Notes: generated from the letters alone by a model not told the origin. A stretch of DNA of 64,000 bases from JACKOB01 sp024234575 (GCA_051208035.1 JBPJFZ010000018.1:1-64000), one strand, 5' to 3'; positions 1-9,292 are shown, counted from the first letter of the stretch. A program made the numbers and translations.

Positions 1-2
1 AC

Positions 3-341
3 TATTTGCTACACTACGCCGTAGAGGCGGGTAATATCATCGATGTCACAGAGTTTTATCGTATGTCAGAAAAAGTACCAGAACCCGTTAAGGAGAAAGT
101 AATGACTATTGCGGATATGCTTAAAAAGCACGGCTGGGAACAAGGCTTGGCCGAAGGCATGGAAAAGGGTATCGAGAAAGGGATTGAAAAAGGCATAGAG
201 AAAGGTGCCTTAGACAATAAGCGGGAAAACGCCATCAACATGCTAAAGCTTGGCAGTGATATTGAGTTTGTGTGCAAAGTAACCGGATTACCCGCAGAAG
301 AAGTGACTCGTTTGGCCAGAGATATTGCGCCGAGGCATTGA
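3..341 (+). CDS. Rpn-family recombination-promoting nuclease, C-terminal part (truncated by window start)
   Basis: The reading frame is open at the left window edge, so only about the last 112 residues are present. They contain the tail typical of Rpn/YhgA-like PD-(D/E)XK nucleases: a helical stretch, a run of four EKGI repeats (about nt 160-205) coded by near-identical 12-bp units, then a short helical end. The catalytic domain would lie upstream of the window. Members of this family cut DNA and promote RecA-independent recombination; here that is inferred only from the tail. The 12-bp units are prone to slippage, so repeat number may vary between strains. Confidence 0.75.
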   Translation, partial: YLLHYAVEAGNIIDVTEFYRMSEKVPEPVKEKVMTIADMLKKHGWEQGLAEGMEKGIEKGIEKGIEKGALDNKRENAINMLKLGSDIEFVCKVTGLPAEEVTRLARDIAPRH

Positions 342-418
342 AGCACCTCAGGGAGGCCAGTAACACAACAATAGCTCTGGCTGACTTGGATAGAGGGTTT
401 AGAACCTTTGTCGACACT

Positions 419-520
419 TCGCGAGTGGTGACTTCTTCAGACGCACCTGAACCTGCGGTATACTCGCTTCTCTCGCTCGGGCTTTTTGGGTTTGGACTGT
501 CTAAAAAGAAAAGAGCCTGA
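419..520 (+). pseudogene. Stranded PEP-CTERM sorting tail (3' gene remnant)
   Basis: This frame ends with APEP, a hydrophobic stretch (LLSLGLFGFGL) and a basic SKKKRA terminus followed by TGA, the exact layout of an exosortase-recognised PEP-CTERM signal. No signal peptide or protein body precedes it. The open frame runs back to about 272, but that part overlaps the end of the Rpn-like gene and looks unlike a PEP-CTERM protein. I read it as the last 30-odd codons of a lost PEP-CTERM gene. It could also be a translated but non-exported small protein, which is less likely. Confidence 0.5.
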
Positions 521-582
521 TACGCCAGGTATTTCTTCGATAGAAAGGTTGGTGTGATACAACCTTCACAGCGCTCATGATA

Positions 583-606
583 CCTCCTCACTTTTTCAGG
601 TGAGGC
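583..606. terminator. Small hairpin, possible weak terminator
   Basis: CCTCAC and GTGAGG form inverted arms around a T-rich loop shortly after the PEP-CTERM fragment. There is no clear T-run on either side, so terminator function is doubtful. Confidence 0.25.
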
Positions 607-665
607 GGGTTGCCGGTGGCTACATGTAAGTCTTCAGTGACGAATCCTGAGAGTCAGCCCCATTA

Positions 666-700
666 CAAACAGGACAAACAGGACAAACAGGACAAACAGG
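666..700. repeat. 9-bp tandem repeat, about four copies
   Basis: The unit CAAACAGGA is repeated nearly four times without a mismatch (666-674, 675-683, 684-692, 693-700 incomplete). It lies in a noncoding stretch between the PEP-CTERM fragment and the DUF6316-like gene. Such a perfect short array is a candidate variable-number locus. No coding role is visible. Confidence 0.85.
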
Positions 701-779
701 TTCGAGAACTTCGCTTTCTAAGCAAAAAAAATCCCTGGCATCAGCACCAAGGAATCTTTAATGCACGAGATCGCAAATA

Positions 780-980
780 TTAGTTTAAAACCTGCTCTTT
801 ATAGAAATCGTCATTGGCATGGCGAAGATATAAATTTAACTCAAGCTCGGCTTCACGTTTAGAATCAAACGGCCCTTCTTGGGTAAATTCTCTGGTATAA
901 AAAAACCATTTATCGTTGATATGAAAAAATCGCTCCGATCGGAACCAGGTTTTTTCATTTTCTCCTGTACGCACATACAT
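780..980 (-). CDS. Small DUF6316-like protein
   Basis: A 66-residue acidic, aromatic-rich protein. The segment with RSERFF, a WFF/YTRE stretch and GPFDSKREAE is the pattern I associate with the DUF6316 family of short gammaproteobacterial proteins of unknown function; this assignment is from memory. The start ATG is preceded on the minus strand by GAGG and AAGG purine stretches, supporting translation. It has no signal peptide, no cysteines and no membrane segment, so it should be cytoplasmic. It stands alone, with no neighbour in the same direction within 250 bp. Confidence 0.6.
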   Translation of the reverse strand: MYVRTGENEKTWFRSERFFHINDKWFFYTREFTQEGPFDSKREAELELNLYLRHANDDFYKEQVLN

Positions 981-1192
981 AGACCTTACCTCATCAATAC
1001 GTTCTCCAGGCTCCTCCTACCACTACATCCTGCGGATGCAATCACACAACCTACGAAAGCATCACCTCCTTTCAGCATAGACCCGAATTGACCAAAAAAA
1101 CAACCAGCATATTTTTTAACCACTCGTGATTTTCTCACGCAAGATGAATTCTGATGAAAGAAGAAGGGAAATTCAGAGAACCAAAAGGTAGA

Positions 1193-1223
1193 CCGACAAA
1201 CCGGTTTGAGACTGGTTTGTCGG
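1193..1223 (-). terminator. Intrinsic terminator of speE
   Basis: A perfect 10-bp inverted repeat (CCGACAAACC / GGTTTGTCGG) with an 11-nt loop lies 20 bp beyond the speE stop codon. On the minus strand the stem is followed by a moderately T-rich stretch. Confidence 0.75.
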
Positions 1224-1242
1224 GTGAGGCAGCTAACTTGCT

Positions 1243-2100
1243 TTAGCGCAGATCAGACTTCATAAACTCTGGTGTTGCTAAGGCACCTTTATGAATCTCG
1301 CTATTATAGTATTTAGTAACAAACGGCTTCTCTTGCGCATCTTCTTCCCGAAAACAGTGCAAGCCAGCCCCCTTGCCTGCCATGGTGGCGCTCCACCATC
1401 CCGTTGGGTAAACAGGCTGCGGGAAAGGCAGTGTGACCACTTCGCCAAACCCGGCTTTTTTCATATCGACATGTACATTTTTGATGATCGTCGACGAGTG
1501 CAGTAACGGCGACTCGCTTTGTTGCACGATGATGCCGCCCGGCTTTAGTGCCAAAAAGCAATTACGATAAAAGTCGACGGCAAACAGTCCTTCTGCAGGC
1601 CCTACCGGGTCAGTTGAGTCTACGATAATGACATCAATGGACTCTGGGGCAACGTCTGCCATCCACTTAATACCATCACCAAAAAAGAAGTTAGCCCGCG
1701 GATCTTCGTTAGACGTGCAAAGCTCTGGGAAATATTGTTCTGACAAACGGGTCACCAGCTCGTCAATTTCTACCTGCCAAGCTTCTTCAACGCCAGGATG
1801 TTTGAGCACTTCTTTCAGCGTACCGCAGTCGCCACCACCGACTATCACCACTTTTTTGGGGTTTTTATGGGTGAACAGCGCCGGATGAGACATCATTTCG
1901 TGGTACAGGAAGTTATCTCGACTGGTGAGCATCACGCAGCCATCAATCACCATCAGTTTGCCGAAGGTCTCGGTGTCGTAGATTTCCAGAAACTGATATT
2001 CACTTTTTTCTTCGTGAAGTTTTGCCTTCACTTTTAGCGAGAACGCCGTGCCCTCGTTTTGAAAAACCTCGGTAAACCAACCATCCGACAACGTTGTCAT
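1243..2100 (-). CDS. speE: Spermidine synthase
   Basis: Transfers the aminopropyl group of decarboxylated S-adenosylmethionine to putrescine, giving spermidine in the cytoplasm. The 285-residue length matches E. coli SpeE (288). Seen directly: the nucleotide-binding motif GGGDCGT (88-94), the acidic residues of the E(I)D segment around 111-113, and DSTDPVGPAE (161-170), which carries the catalytic aspartates. The third glycine position of GGGDGG is Cys here, a variant I recall in other members. An SD-like GGGAGTAGGA precedes the ATG. It is divergent from speA across a 209-bp gap, so the two genes of the arginine-to-polyamine route are adjacent and may share control. speB and speD are not in the window. 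Confidence 0.93.
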   Translation of the reverse strand: MTTLSDGWFTEVFQNEGTAFSLKVKAKLHEEKSEYQFLEIYDTETFGKLMVIDGCVMLTSRDNFLYHEMMSHPALFTHKNPKKVVIVGGGDCGTLKEVLKHPGVEEAWQVEIDELVTRLSEQYFPELCTSNEDPRANFFFGDGIKWMADVAPESIDVIIVDSTDPVGPAEGLFAVDFYRNCFLALKPGGIIVQQSESPLLHSSTIIKNVHVDMKKAGFGEVVTLPFPQPVYPTGWWSATMAGKGAGLHCFREEDAQEKPFVTKYYNSEIHKGALATPEFMKSDLR

Positions 2101-2309
2101 TTATCCTACTCCCGTTAAAATTCAGCGCCGCTAATAGTAACCGCTTGACGCGCCGGAATGAAGCCAAAACTCAATGGCAGCATGGCAATGTACCATTCAC
2201 AAGGTAAATACTTGGGCGAACTTATTTCGACAGCAGAATTAAGCGGCTACAATGGAGTGATAATCTATTTAATAATCTGCTTTCATTTGTCGGAGCTTGC
2301 AAATTTCCC
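2101..2309. promoter_or_regulatory. Divergent speE/speA intergenic control region
   Basis: 209 bp separate the two start codons. Both promoters must lie here, or speA lies in a longer leader. I see no convincing paired -35/-10 elements or operator by eye. The speA start has only a weak purine stretch (CGGAG) about 14 nt upstream. Confidence 0.4.
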
Positions 2310-4220
2310 ATGCCGAAAACACCGAAACATGATGCGTTGAAACACTACAACATTCCCTACTGGAGCGATGGCTACATCGACGTCAATCAAGATGGCGAAG
2401 TCGTTATCAAACCACACCGCGATATTGATAAGCACTCAGTCAACCTGCCTAAACTGGTGAGAGAACTCGAAGCACAGAATATCGCCCTGCCGGTGTTAGT
2501 ACGATTCAGCGAAATTTTACATAATCGGGTGAATTCACTCTGCGATGCTTTCAATCAGGTGGCGAAACAGCACAATTACAAAGGCCGCTATACCGCCGTT
2601 TATCCAATCAAGGTGAACCAGCAACGTCGCGTCGTGGAAGAAATTATTAATGCGCAGCCCGCTGCCGACCAAGGTCAGGTTGGCCTGGAAGCTGGCAGCA
2701 AGCCAGAGCTTTTGGCGGTACTGGCACTGTCTGCACGAGCGGGTTCAACCATTATTTGTAATGGCTACAAAGACCGCGAATACATCCGTTTGGCCCTGAT
2801 GGGTAATAAGATGGGTCACAAGGTTTTTATTGTCATTGAAAAAGCCTCAGAGCTACCGCTGATTCTCGAAGAAGCAAAAAAACTTAATGTTACACCCAAA
2901 CTCGGCATTCGTGTTCGTTTGAGCAGCATTGGTAAAGGTAATTGGCAAAATACCGGTGGTGAAAAATCCAAGTTTGGCCTGTCCAGCACAGAAGTGTTGC
3001 GCGTAGTGCAAATTTTGAAAGAGCACAACGCGCTAAACTGTATGGAGTTGTTGCACTTTCATCTGGGCTCGCAGATTGGCAACATTCGTGACATTCAAAC
3101 AGGATTGCGAGAGTGCGCCCGCTTTTACAGCCAGTTGCGAACCATTGGTGCGCCGATTGAAACTGTCGATATCGGCGGCGGCTTAGGTGTTGATTATGAA
3201 GGCACCCGGTCACGTTCAGCCTGCTCGATTAACTATAGCATCGTCGAATATGCCTACAATGTGGTGACTGCGTTGCAGGATGAGTGCCACCGGTCTGGCG
3301 CCCCCCATCCGAACATTATCAGCGAGTCTGGCAGAGCCATGACCGCCCACCACGCCGTATTAATTACGAATGTCATTGATATCGAAAGCGTTGAGCCAGG
3401 CATCCCCTCGGCACCGGCCTCCAATTCGCCAGCGTTGCTGCATACATTGTGGAAAGACTACGACAATTTAGACCAGTCCAACAGCCGTCGCTCAATCGTA
3501 GAAATCTATCATGATGCAGCCCATGCTATGTCTGAGGTGCACAGCATGTTCACCCACGGGCTGCTAAACCTCGAAGAGCGAGCCCATGCGGAACAAATCT
3601 ATCAGGCCACCTGCCTGCTCGTACGAGAGCGTCTAACCAAAGAGATTCGCGCGCATCGTGAAATTATGGACGAATTAAATGAAAAGCTCGCCGACAAGTT
3701 GTTCGTAAACTTTTCTCTGTTTCAGTCGTTGCCGGATGTCTGGGGTATTGACCAGATTTTCCCCATTTTACCGTTAAGCGGGCTGAACAATCCGCTGACC
3801 AGACGTGCAGTCATTCAGGACATTACCTGCGATTCTGACGGGCGCATCGACCAGTACGTTGACGAACAGGGTATTGAATCCACATTACCATTGCCCGAAT
3901 ACCAAACGGATGCCCCTTACCTGCTAGGATTTTTTATGACTGGTGCCTACCAGGAGATCCTGGGGGATATGCACAACTTGTTTGGGGACACTAATTCGGC
4001 GGACGTTTCGGTGACGGATGATGGTACCTATCTGATTCAAAACATCATGCAGGGTGACACCGTCGACGACGTTTTACGCTACGTTAAGTATGAGCCAGAA
4101 AAGTTACTCGACTCATTCCACGAAAACCTGACCCGTACCGATATAAGCGACGCCGATAAAACCAGAATACTGACGGAAGTCTCAGAAGGTTTGCAAGGGT
4201 ACACCTATCTTGAAAGCTAG
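2310..4220 (+). CDS. speA: Biosynthetic arginine decarboxylase
   Basis: Decarboxylates arginine to agmatine, the first step of the agmatine route to putrescine. The 636 residues fit the SpeA family (E. coli 658). Visible marks: the PLP-lysine motif YPIKVNQQ (lysine 101), the substrate/PLP loop with HFHLGSQI, the glycine-rich VDIGGGLG phosphate-binding turn, and ESGRAMTAHHAVL. The C-terminal third carries the family's regulatory/oligomerisation part (QSLPDVWGIDQ, then the YLLGFFMTGAYQEILGD segment). It sits divergent to speE and is followed after 66 bp by a receiver-domain gene and a hybrid kinase, possibly one transcript. Confidence 0.95.
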   Translation: MPKTPKHDALKHYNIPYWSDGYIDVNQDGEVVIKPHRDIDKHSVNLPKLVRELEAQNIALPVLVRFSEILHNRVNSLCDAFNQVAKQHNYKGRYTAVYPIKVNQQRRVVEEIINAQPAADQGQVGLEAGSKPELLAVLALSARAGSTIICNGYKDREYIRLALMGNKMGHKVFIVIEKASELPLILEEAKKLNVTPKLGIRVRLSSIGKGNWQNTGGEKSKFGLSSTEVLRVVQILKEHNALNCMELLHFHLGSQIGNIRDIQTGLRECARFYSQLRTIGAPIETVDIGGGLGVDYEGTRSRSACSINYSIVEYAYNVVTALQDECHRSGAPHPNIISESGRAMTAHHAVLITNVIDIESVEPGIPSAPASNSPALLHTLWKDYDNLDQSNSRRSIVEIYHDAAHAMSEVHSMFTHGLLNLEERAHAEQIYQATCLLVRERLTKEIRAHREIMDELNEKLADKLFVNFSLFQSLPDVWGIDQIFPILPLSGLNNPLTRRAVIQDITCDSDGRIDQYVDEQGIESTLPLPEYQTDAPYLLGFFMTGAYQEILGDMHNLFGDTNSADVSVTDDGTYLIQNIMQGDTVDDVLRYVKYEPEKLLDSFHENLTRTDISDADKTRILTEVSEGLQGYTYLES

Positions 4221-4286
4221 GCCCCATGCGCAATCCACAATGGGCATACAAGACTGCGCCAATGGTGCAGCAGAGGAGAACAATCA

Positions 4287-4685
4287 GTGACGACAACAGA
4301 TAACCCTCTGAAAGTTTTAATCGTTGAGGATGACAGCCAGCTCGCTGAATATCTGACTGACTTTATCGACGATTATGATGCGAGCATTTTGGTGCAGGTT
4401 GCCGACAATGGTTTAGGTGCGCTGGACTACCTGAAAGATCATCGGGTCGACATAATCATTATGGACCTGATGATGCCGGGCATGGATGGCATTGAACTAT
4501 GCCGGCAAGTGAAGTTGATGACCCATACTTGCGAGATTCCCATCATTGCGATGACGGGCTACCCGGCAATGGAAAACATCGACAGGGTTATTGAGGCCGG
4601 TGCGTCTGCTTTTATGGGTAAACCCCTCGAGCCGGAGACCTTACGAGCCATTCTTCGCGATCTCACCCACGGCCGCAAAATCTGA
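4287..4685 (+). CDS. Single-domain response regulator (CheY-like receiver)
   Basis: A 132-residue stand-alone receiver domain: acidic pair D15/D16, phosphoacceptor D60 in IIIMDLMMPG, the switch Thr in IAMTGYP, and the conserved Lys in MGKPLEP. It has no output domain, so it probably works by protein contact or as a phosphate relay partner. The GTG start is supported by GAGGAG nine nucleotides upstream. The gene lies 48 bp before a hybrid histidine kinase, and the two are likely co-expressed and act together. The ligand or process is not shown; the only context is polyamine synthesis next door. Confidence 0.88.
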   Translation: MTTTDNPLKVLIVEDDSQLAEYLTDFIDDYDASILVQVADNGLGALDYLKDHRVDIIIMDLMMPGMDGIELCRQVKLMTHTCEIPIIAMTGYPAMENIDRVIEAGASAFMGKPLEPETLRAILRDLTHGRKI

Positions 4686-4733
4686 TGACGACCTCGACTA
4701 CCCGTTGAGCAAACAAACAACAGGAGCGCAGGC

Positions 4734-7301
4734 GTGGCCAAAACAATAACCCCGATAACCGATCGCAGCTTACAAACGGAAGAGTTAAGCAGCCTGACGC
4801 TCGCCATTGACGAACACGCCATCGTATCGGCGGCCGATGCCAAAGGTGTCATCACCTACGTGAATGAAGCATTCGAAGCAATCAGCGGCTACGCGGCCTG
4901 CGAATTAATTGGCAAAACACACAGCGTTGTCCAGTCCCACGAACACCCTAAAGCGTTTTATCAGAACATTAAGAAAACCATTCAATGCGGGGAAACCTGG
5001 CAGGGCATTATTCAAAACAAGTCCAAATCCGGGTCTCATTACTGGCTAAAAAGCACGATTAAACCGGTGATTGACGATGATGCGATGATTACCGGGTTTA
5101 TCGCAGTGCAAACGGACGTCACCTCCGATCATAAGTATTCACAAGCACTGCAACAACTAACCGAGGTTGCACCCAATGCGCAGATTTTCGAACACCTGAC
5201 CAGCGCACTTCATAAAACCCTGGAACTACGCTGGGTTGGGATTGGAGTGCTACATTTAGAAGCAAACGTTATCGAGCTTATTGGCCTGTCAAAAAATGGC
5301 CGCGCTGCACCGCTGTTTCACTACAACCTGAACGGCACCCCCTGCCAGCAAGTTATTGAAGAGAAAAAAACATTCTGTGTGGATCGTGATGTTATCGCAT
5401 CCTTCCCTGACGACAGCGTTCTTATCGACACCCATGCTGAGTATTATATTGGCGAGCCGCTACTAACTACCACTGGCGAAGTATTAGGTATTTTGTGGGG
5501 CATTCATGATGCTGATCGCAGCCTTTCTCCCATTGAAATAAACCTGTTACAACTCACCGCCCGACGGGCCACGATCGAACTGCAGCGGCTGGAGCATGAA
5601 AAGGCGCTGCAGCGACAGATTCGCGCCTTACGGGCTCTCGGACATGCGAACATCATCATCTCCAAGGCAAGCAAAGAAAGCACATTGCTACAGGATGTCT
5701 GTCATATTCTGGTCAGTCATGGTGAATTTTCAGTGGTCTGGATTGATTACATTGATCCGGGAGCAGACGATGGCCTGAAAACCATGGCCGAGGCCCACGC
5801 TAAAGATTTCACGCTGATGAACAGCAATGAAGTCGAATCGATTAAGGCGATTCTGGCGGATAAAACCGCCGAAACCAAAGCCATTCTTTCAAATAAGTCT
5901 GTCGTCGAATTAAAAACCATACAAGCCATCACCCAAGTCAACAACGACCAGACTTACGCCTATTCGGTGATTGCGCTGCCACTCATCATTCAGGGGGCAA
6001 CGCTGGGGGTGCTCACCCTGGTAGAAAGAACGCAGGATCCATTGCAAAAAGAAGATCTGCGACCACTAAAACACTTAGCCGGAAACCTGACCTTTGGCAT
6101 TCTGCATATCAGAACACTCGAAGATAAACAGGCGGTTGAGAAACAATTACGACAATCTCACCGCATGGAAACTATCGGTCAGTTAACCACTGGGATTGCC
6201 CACGATTTTAATAATATTCTGGCCAGTATTTTGGGCTACGCAGATCTGGCGGAAGGGCGCGCCCAAGACGACCCAAAACTACTGAAATATCTGGGCAACG
6301 TTACCAAAGCGGGCAACCGGGCACGGGATTTAGTGATGCAGATGCTGGCCTTCAGCAAGGCCAAAGATGACCTTGAAACAGGTCATGCTGCGATTTACCC
6401 GGAAACATTTATCAAAGAAATAGTCGAAATGCTGCGGGCGACTTTTCCGAAGTCGATCACCCTGTCTGTCGAGATTGATACCTTTGGCACACAAGTGGTG
6501 ATCAAACCCACCGAGCTGCAACAAATTGTGGTTAACCTGGCGATTAATGCCCGCGATGCAATTGGTAACAGAGGCAGATGCACCATACGACTGTATGAAA
6601 AAGCCATTCTACAGCCAGCCCTTTGTCAGTCATGTCATCAGCAATTTAAAGGGCAGTTCCTGGTAATTGAAGTACAAGATGATGGCAGCGGCATTGACGC
6701 AGAAACGCTGCCACATATTTTTGATTCATTCTTTTCCACCAAGCATGACGATAAAGGTACCGGCTTAGGGTTATTCAATGTTCACGGTATCGCGCATACC
6801 CGAACAGGACACATCGAAGTGACATCAGAGCCCGGCCAGGGAAGCCGTTTTCGCGTACTGCTTCCCGTTGCCAAAAAAGCATTAAAAAAGCGAGCGGCCG
6901 TCTCCGGTGATAAGAAACCTGCCAGTAAAACGAGACATGATCGCATCCGTATTATGGTGGTAGATGACGAGGCCAGCAGCGCCGGGTTTCTGCAGGAGTG
7001 GCTGCGTGGTCTTGAATTTGATGTCACCGCCTTTACCGACAGTCTGGCGGCGCGAAAGCACTTGATTATTGATCGGCACGAATACGACGTAATTATCGCC
7101 GATTACCAAATGCCTGGATTACTAGGGTCAGACCTGTTAAGCGAATATATTGGCAAGTATCAGGAAAAAACGGCGATTCTGCTTGGATCTAAAAATGACC
7201 GTAACGTTCTCGAAAACTCGGACGCCAACATTCACTTTGTCGAAAAGCCGCTCAATACTGCCAGCCTGAGAGAGCTGCTAGACGATATTTTGCATACTTA
7301 A
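4734..7301 (+). CDS. Hybrid sensor histidine kinase (PAS-GAF-GAF-HisKA-HATPase-receiver)
   Basis: A soluble 855-residue hybrid kinase with no membrane segment. Order: PAS domain with PAC region (about 20-140; ITYVNEAFEAISGY), two GAF-like regions (about 150-290 and 300-460), HisKA with phospho-His H490 in GIAHDFNN, an ATPase domain with the N-box (NLAINARDAI) and G-boxes (DDGSGID, GTGLGL), and a C-terminal receiver with D790 in IIADYQMPG. The HDFNN box is typical of kinases that end in a receiver. A CxxC pair (QSCHQQ region, nt about 6620-6645) inserted in the ATPase domain is also found in relatives. GTG start with GGAGCG upstream. Probable partner: the receiver gene just upstream. The signal is unknown; a cytoplasmic redox or small-molecule cue is likely. 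Confidence 0.88.
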   Translation: MAKTITPITDRSLQTEELSSLTLAIDEHAIVSAADAKGVITYVNEAFEAISGYAACELIGKTHSVVQSHEHPKAFYQNIKKTIQCGETWQGIIQNKSKSGSHYWLKSTIKPVIDDDAMITGFIAVQTDVTSDHKYSQALQQLTEVAPNAQIFEHLTSALHKTLELRWVGIGVLHLEANVIELIGLSKNGRAAPLFHYNLNGTPCQQVIEEKKTFCVDRDVIASFPDDSVLIDTHAEYYIGEPLLTTTGEVLGILWGIHDADRSLSPIEINLLQLTARRATIELQRLEHEKALQRQIRALRALGHANIIISKASKESTLLQDVCHILVSHGEFSVVWIDYIDPGADDGLKTMAEAHAKDFTLMNSNEVESIKAILADKTAETKAILSNKSVVELKTIQAITQVNNDQTYAYSVIALPLIIQGATLGVLTLVERTQDPLQKEDLRPLKHLAGNLTFGILHIRTLEDKQAVEKQLRQSHRMETIGQLTTGIAHDFNNILASILGYADLAEGRAQDDPKLLKYLGNVTKAGNRARDLVMQMLAFSKAKDDLETGHAAIYPETFIKEIVEMLRATFPKSITLSVEIDTFGTQVVIKPTELQQIVVNLAINARDAIGNRGRCTIRLYEKAILQPALCQSCHQQFKGQFLVIEVQDDGSGIDAETLPHIFDSFFSTKHDDKGTGLGLFNVHGIAHTRTGHIEVTSEPGQGSRFRVLLPVAKKALKKRAAVSGDKKPASKTRHDRIRIMVVDDEASSAGFLQEWLRGLEFDVTAFTDSLAARKHLIIDRHEYDVIIADYQMPGLLGSDLLSEYIGKYQEKTAILLGSKNDRNVLENSDANIHFVEKPLNTASLRELLDDILHT

Positions 7302-7320
7302 AATTATGCGCTGGCGCAAA

Positions 7321-8031
7321 CTAACAAGCAGCAAAATCCGGGTAATAGCGCTGCGTCATTCGGTTTGTAAATACCACAAGATTGGGTCGTTGCTGTACAA
7401 ACTGCTTTAACGGACTATCCATGGGTGTATTCAACACATTCGCCAGCAAACCATAAGCCATGGCGTCAATTGTGGTTGGCTCTGCTCCCATCACGAACGG
7501 ATTGTCTCCCATCAGCACCGACAGCGCATGCATGTCCTGATTCACCAAACGATAAACGGTAGCGGCGTCGTGCCTGCCCAATCCTTGCGCGTGTAAAGAA
7601 TCCTTCACTCCTTTTTGAATCAAGCCCGGTACAAAATTTTTCACAATGGGAGGCAAGGCGCTGAAGAATATCTTCTTCACTTGTGTCCAGTTTTCATCAA
7701 TCCAGCGGTTGTAGAGCAATCCCCAGTAATAGTGCTCTTCGAGCATGATAGCCAGTGCGTGTGCTACCGCCTTTTCTCTATCTGACAGGTTCGCATCGAG
7801 ATCAACGGCATAGGTTTTCTCTAAGTACTCGATAGCAAGACGAGAGTCGGCAACCGTGTTTTTACCATCAACGATATAAGGCAGCTTTCCTTTTGGAGCT
7901 TTACGAGGGTCGCCCAGCGAGACAACCTCATAATCCAGGCCCGCCATCTTCAGCCAGGTTTCGAGCTTTAAACAGTAAGGGCCAGCGTTTGGTACCCCCA
8001 TCATGCGAGGAAACTGATAAAGTTTAATCAT
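7321..8031 (-). CDS. Glutathione S-transferase family protein (Fax/metaxin-like)
   Basis: N-terminal thioredoxin-like half with KLYQFPR, a CLKLETWLKMAG helix, KLPYIVDG (the cis-Pro loop) and ADSRLAIEYLE; the C-terminal half is all helical. This layout is that of the failed-axon-connections/metaxin-like branch of GSTs. A longer frame starts 27 nt upstream, but AAGGAG lies six nucleotides before the internal ATG of MIKLYQF, so I take that as the start (236 residues). It runs in the same direction as the AraC-type regulator gene ending upstream at 8087, which may control it. Substrate unknown; detoxification is the usual guess. Confidence 0.8.
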   Translation of the reverse strand: MIKLYQFPRMMGVPNAGPYCLKLETWLKMAGLDYEVVSLGDPRKAPKGKLPYIVDGKNTVADSRLAIEYLEKTYAVDLDANLSDREKAVAHALAIMLEEHYYWGLLYNRWIDENWTQVKKIFFSALPPIVKNFVPGLIQKGVKDSLHAQGLGRHDAATVYRLVNQDMHALSVLMGDNPFVMGAEPTTIDAMAYGLLANVLNTPMDSPLKQFVQQRPNLVVFTNRMTQRYYPDFAAC

Positions 8032-8086
8032 GGGCATCTCCTTTGTATGATTAATCATTGTCCTTCAAATAGATTTACAGCAGCCA

Positions 8087-9148
8087 CTACTCTGATTCAT
8101 TGCGTACATCAGTCGGTGATTTACCGGTCCACTTACGAAAAGCACGACCAAAATTAGAGGGGTCGCTATAACCCAGCTCGTGTGCAATCTCGTCAATCGG
8201 TTTATCTGTGGCTTTAAGTAACGCTAAAGCTCGTTGTTTTCTCACCTCGGCAAGCACATCCTGAAAGCTGGTATCAAACTGCTGTAGCTGCCGACGCAAG
8301 GTTCTGGATGTCATGTGCAACTGCTCGGCAACTTCTTCCATACTCGGCAGGCGATCACTTTTGGTGGTTAAGCATTTCTTTACCCTGGCGACAATCGATG
8401 GTGCCACTTGAATTGTTTTTAGCTCTTTCTCACATTGCTGCTCTGCCAGTCGCTTGGCAACCGGGTTAGCCAGCGCCATTGGCTCATTCAGGTAGGCCTT
8501 GTTAAATCGAAGCTGATTGCAACCGGCACCAAACTCAATCGACTCAACAAAGAAAACCGAATACTGGTCAGCGTAAGCTGGGCGGGGATAAGCAATTCGG
8601 CAACGCCCGGTTTTGATGATTTTTTGCCCGAAGAGTAGCTCATTTACCTCCACTATGGCGACAAACAACGCTTCCACCAAAAACGACTGCAAAGGCCCCA
8701 GGCCAATATTTTCTTCCAGCTCGACAACAGCTTCGTCACCTTCGGTAAAAAACTTCATATCAATCTGGGCAAAGCGTATCTTGTAGTACTTGATCAGCGA
8801 CTCGATACCCTCACTTAAGGTGCCACTGCTGATCGCCGCCTGTGCCATCGAACCATGTGTTGTAAACTTGAGGCGAGAGCCGTATTTAAGCCCCAGAGCC
8901 GGATCACCTGTGGCCTCTAATGCATTTTTTACCAACAACACAAACTGAACGTAAGACAGGTAGCCCTCGGTACTTTCGAGCACCTCACGACGAATGCCAC
9001 TTGCTTCTAACAGTTGTTCCGGGTCGGCGCCTTTTTCGACCGCCAACTGAAATAATATTTCCCCATAGTGGGCCAACAACATCGCATTCTGCGCCTGACT
9101 AGCCAAGTTTCTTTCCCTTCTTTCCAATTGTTGATGCCAGATTGCCAC
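8087..9148 (-). CDS. AraC-family transcriptional regulator with Arabinose_bd-type sensor domain
   Basis: 353 residues. The N-terminal 200 or so match the ligand-binding domain seen in OruR/ArgR-type AraC proteins (AEKGADPEQLLEASGI, then the helical SYVQFVLLVKNALEATGDPALGLKYG region). The C-terminal 100 residues form the double helix-turn-helix DNA-binding domain (EVAEQLHMTSRTLRRQLQQF and the hallmark ELGYSDPSNFGRAFRKWTG). It precedes the GST gene on the same strand with a 55-bp gap, a common arrangement in which such regulators control a neighbouring enzyme gene. The effector cannot be told from sequence. Confidence 0.88.
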   Translation of the reverse strand: MAIWHQQLERRERNLASQAQNAMLLAHYGEILFQLAVEKGADPEQLLEASGIRREVLESTEGYLSYVQFVLLVKNALEATGDPALGLKYGSRLKFTTHGSMAQAAISSGTLSEGIESLIKYYKIRFAQIDMKFFTEGDEAVVELEENIGLGPLQSFLVEALFVAIVEVNELLFGQKIIKTGRCRIAYPRPAYADQYSVFFVESIEFGAGCNQLRFNKAYLNEPMALANPVAKRLAEQQCEKELKTIQVAPSIVARVKKCLTTKSDRLPSMEEVAEQLHMTSRTLRRQLQQFDTSFQDVLAEVRKQRALALLKATDKPIDEIAHELGYSDPSNFGRAFRKWTGKSPTDVRNESE

Positions 9149-9292
9149 TACGTTTCGCTGCTGGGGATAGAGTGTGCGACAAAAACTTCAGTGATATCAA
9201 TGGCCATAACACCTATCGAAGGCACTTTTATTGCCGCTTTAAATAACTGATGCTCTTAGATTATCCCCAGTGCCAACTTCCTGCAAGATAAC

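Noticed and set aside
272..520. The full 82-codon frame as an intact PEP-CTERM gene
   Set aside because: It has no signal peptide and its first part overlaps the Rpn-like gene; only the tail is meaningful.
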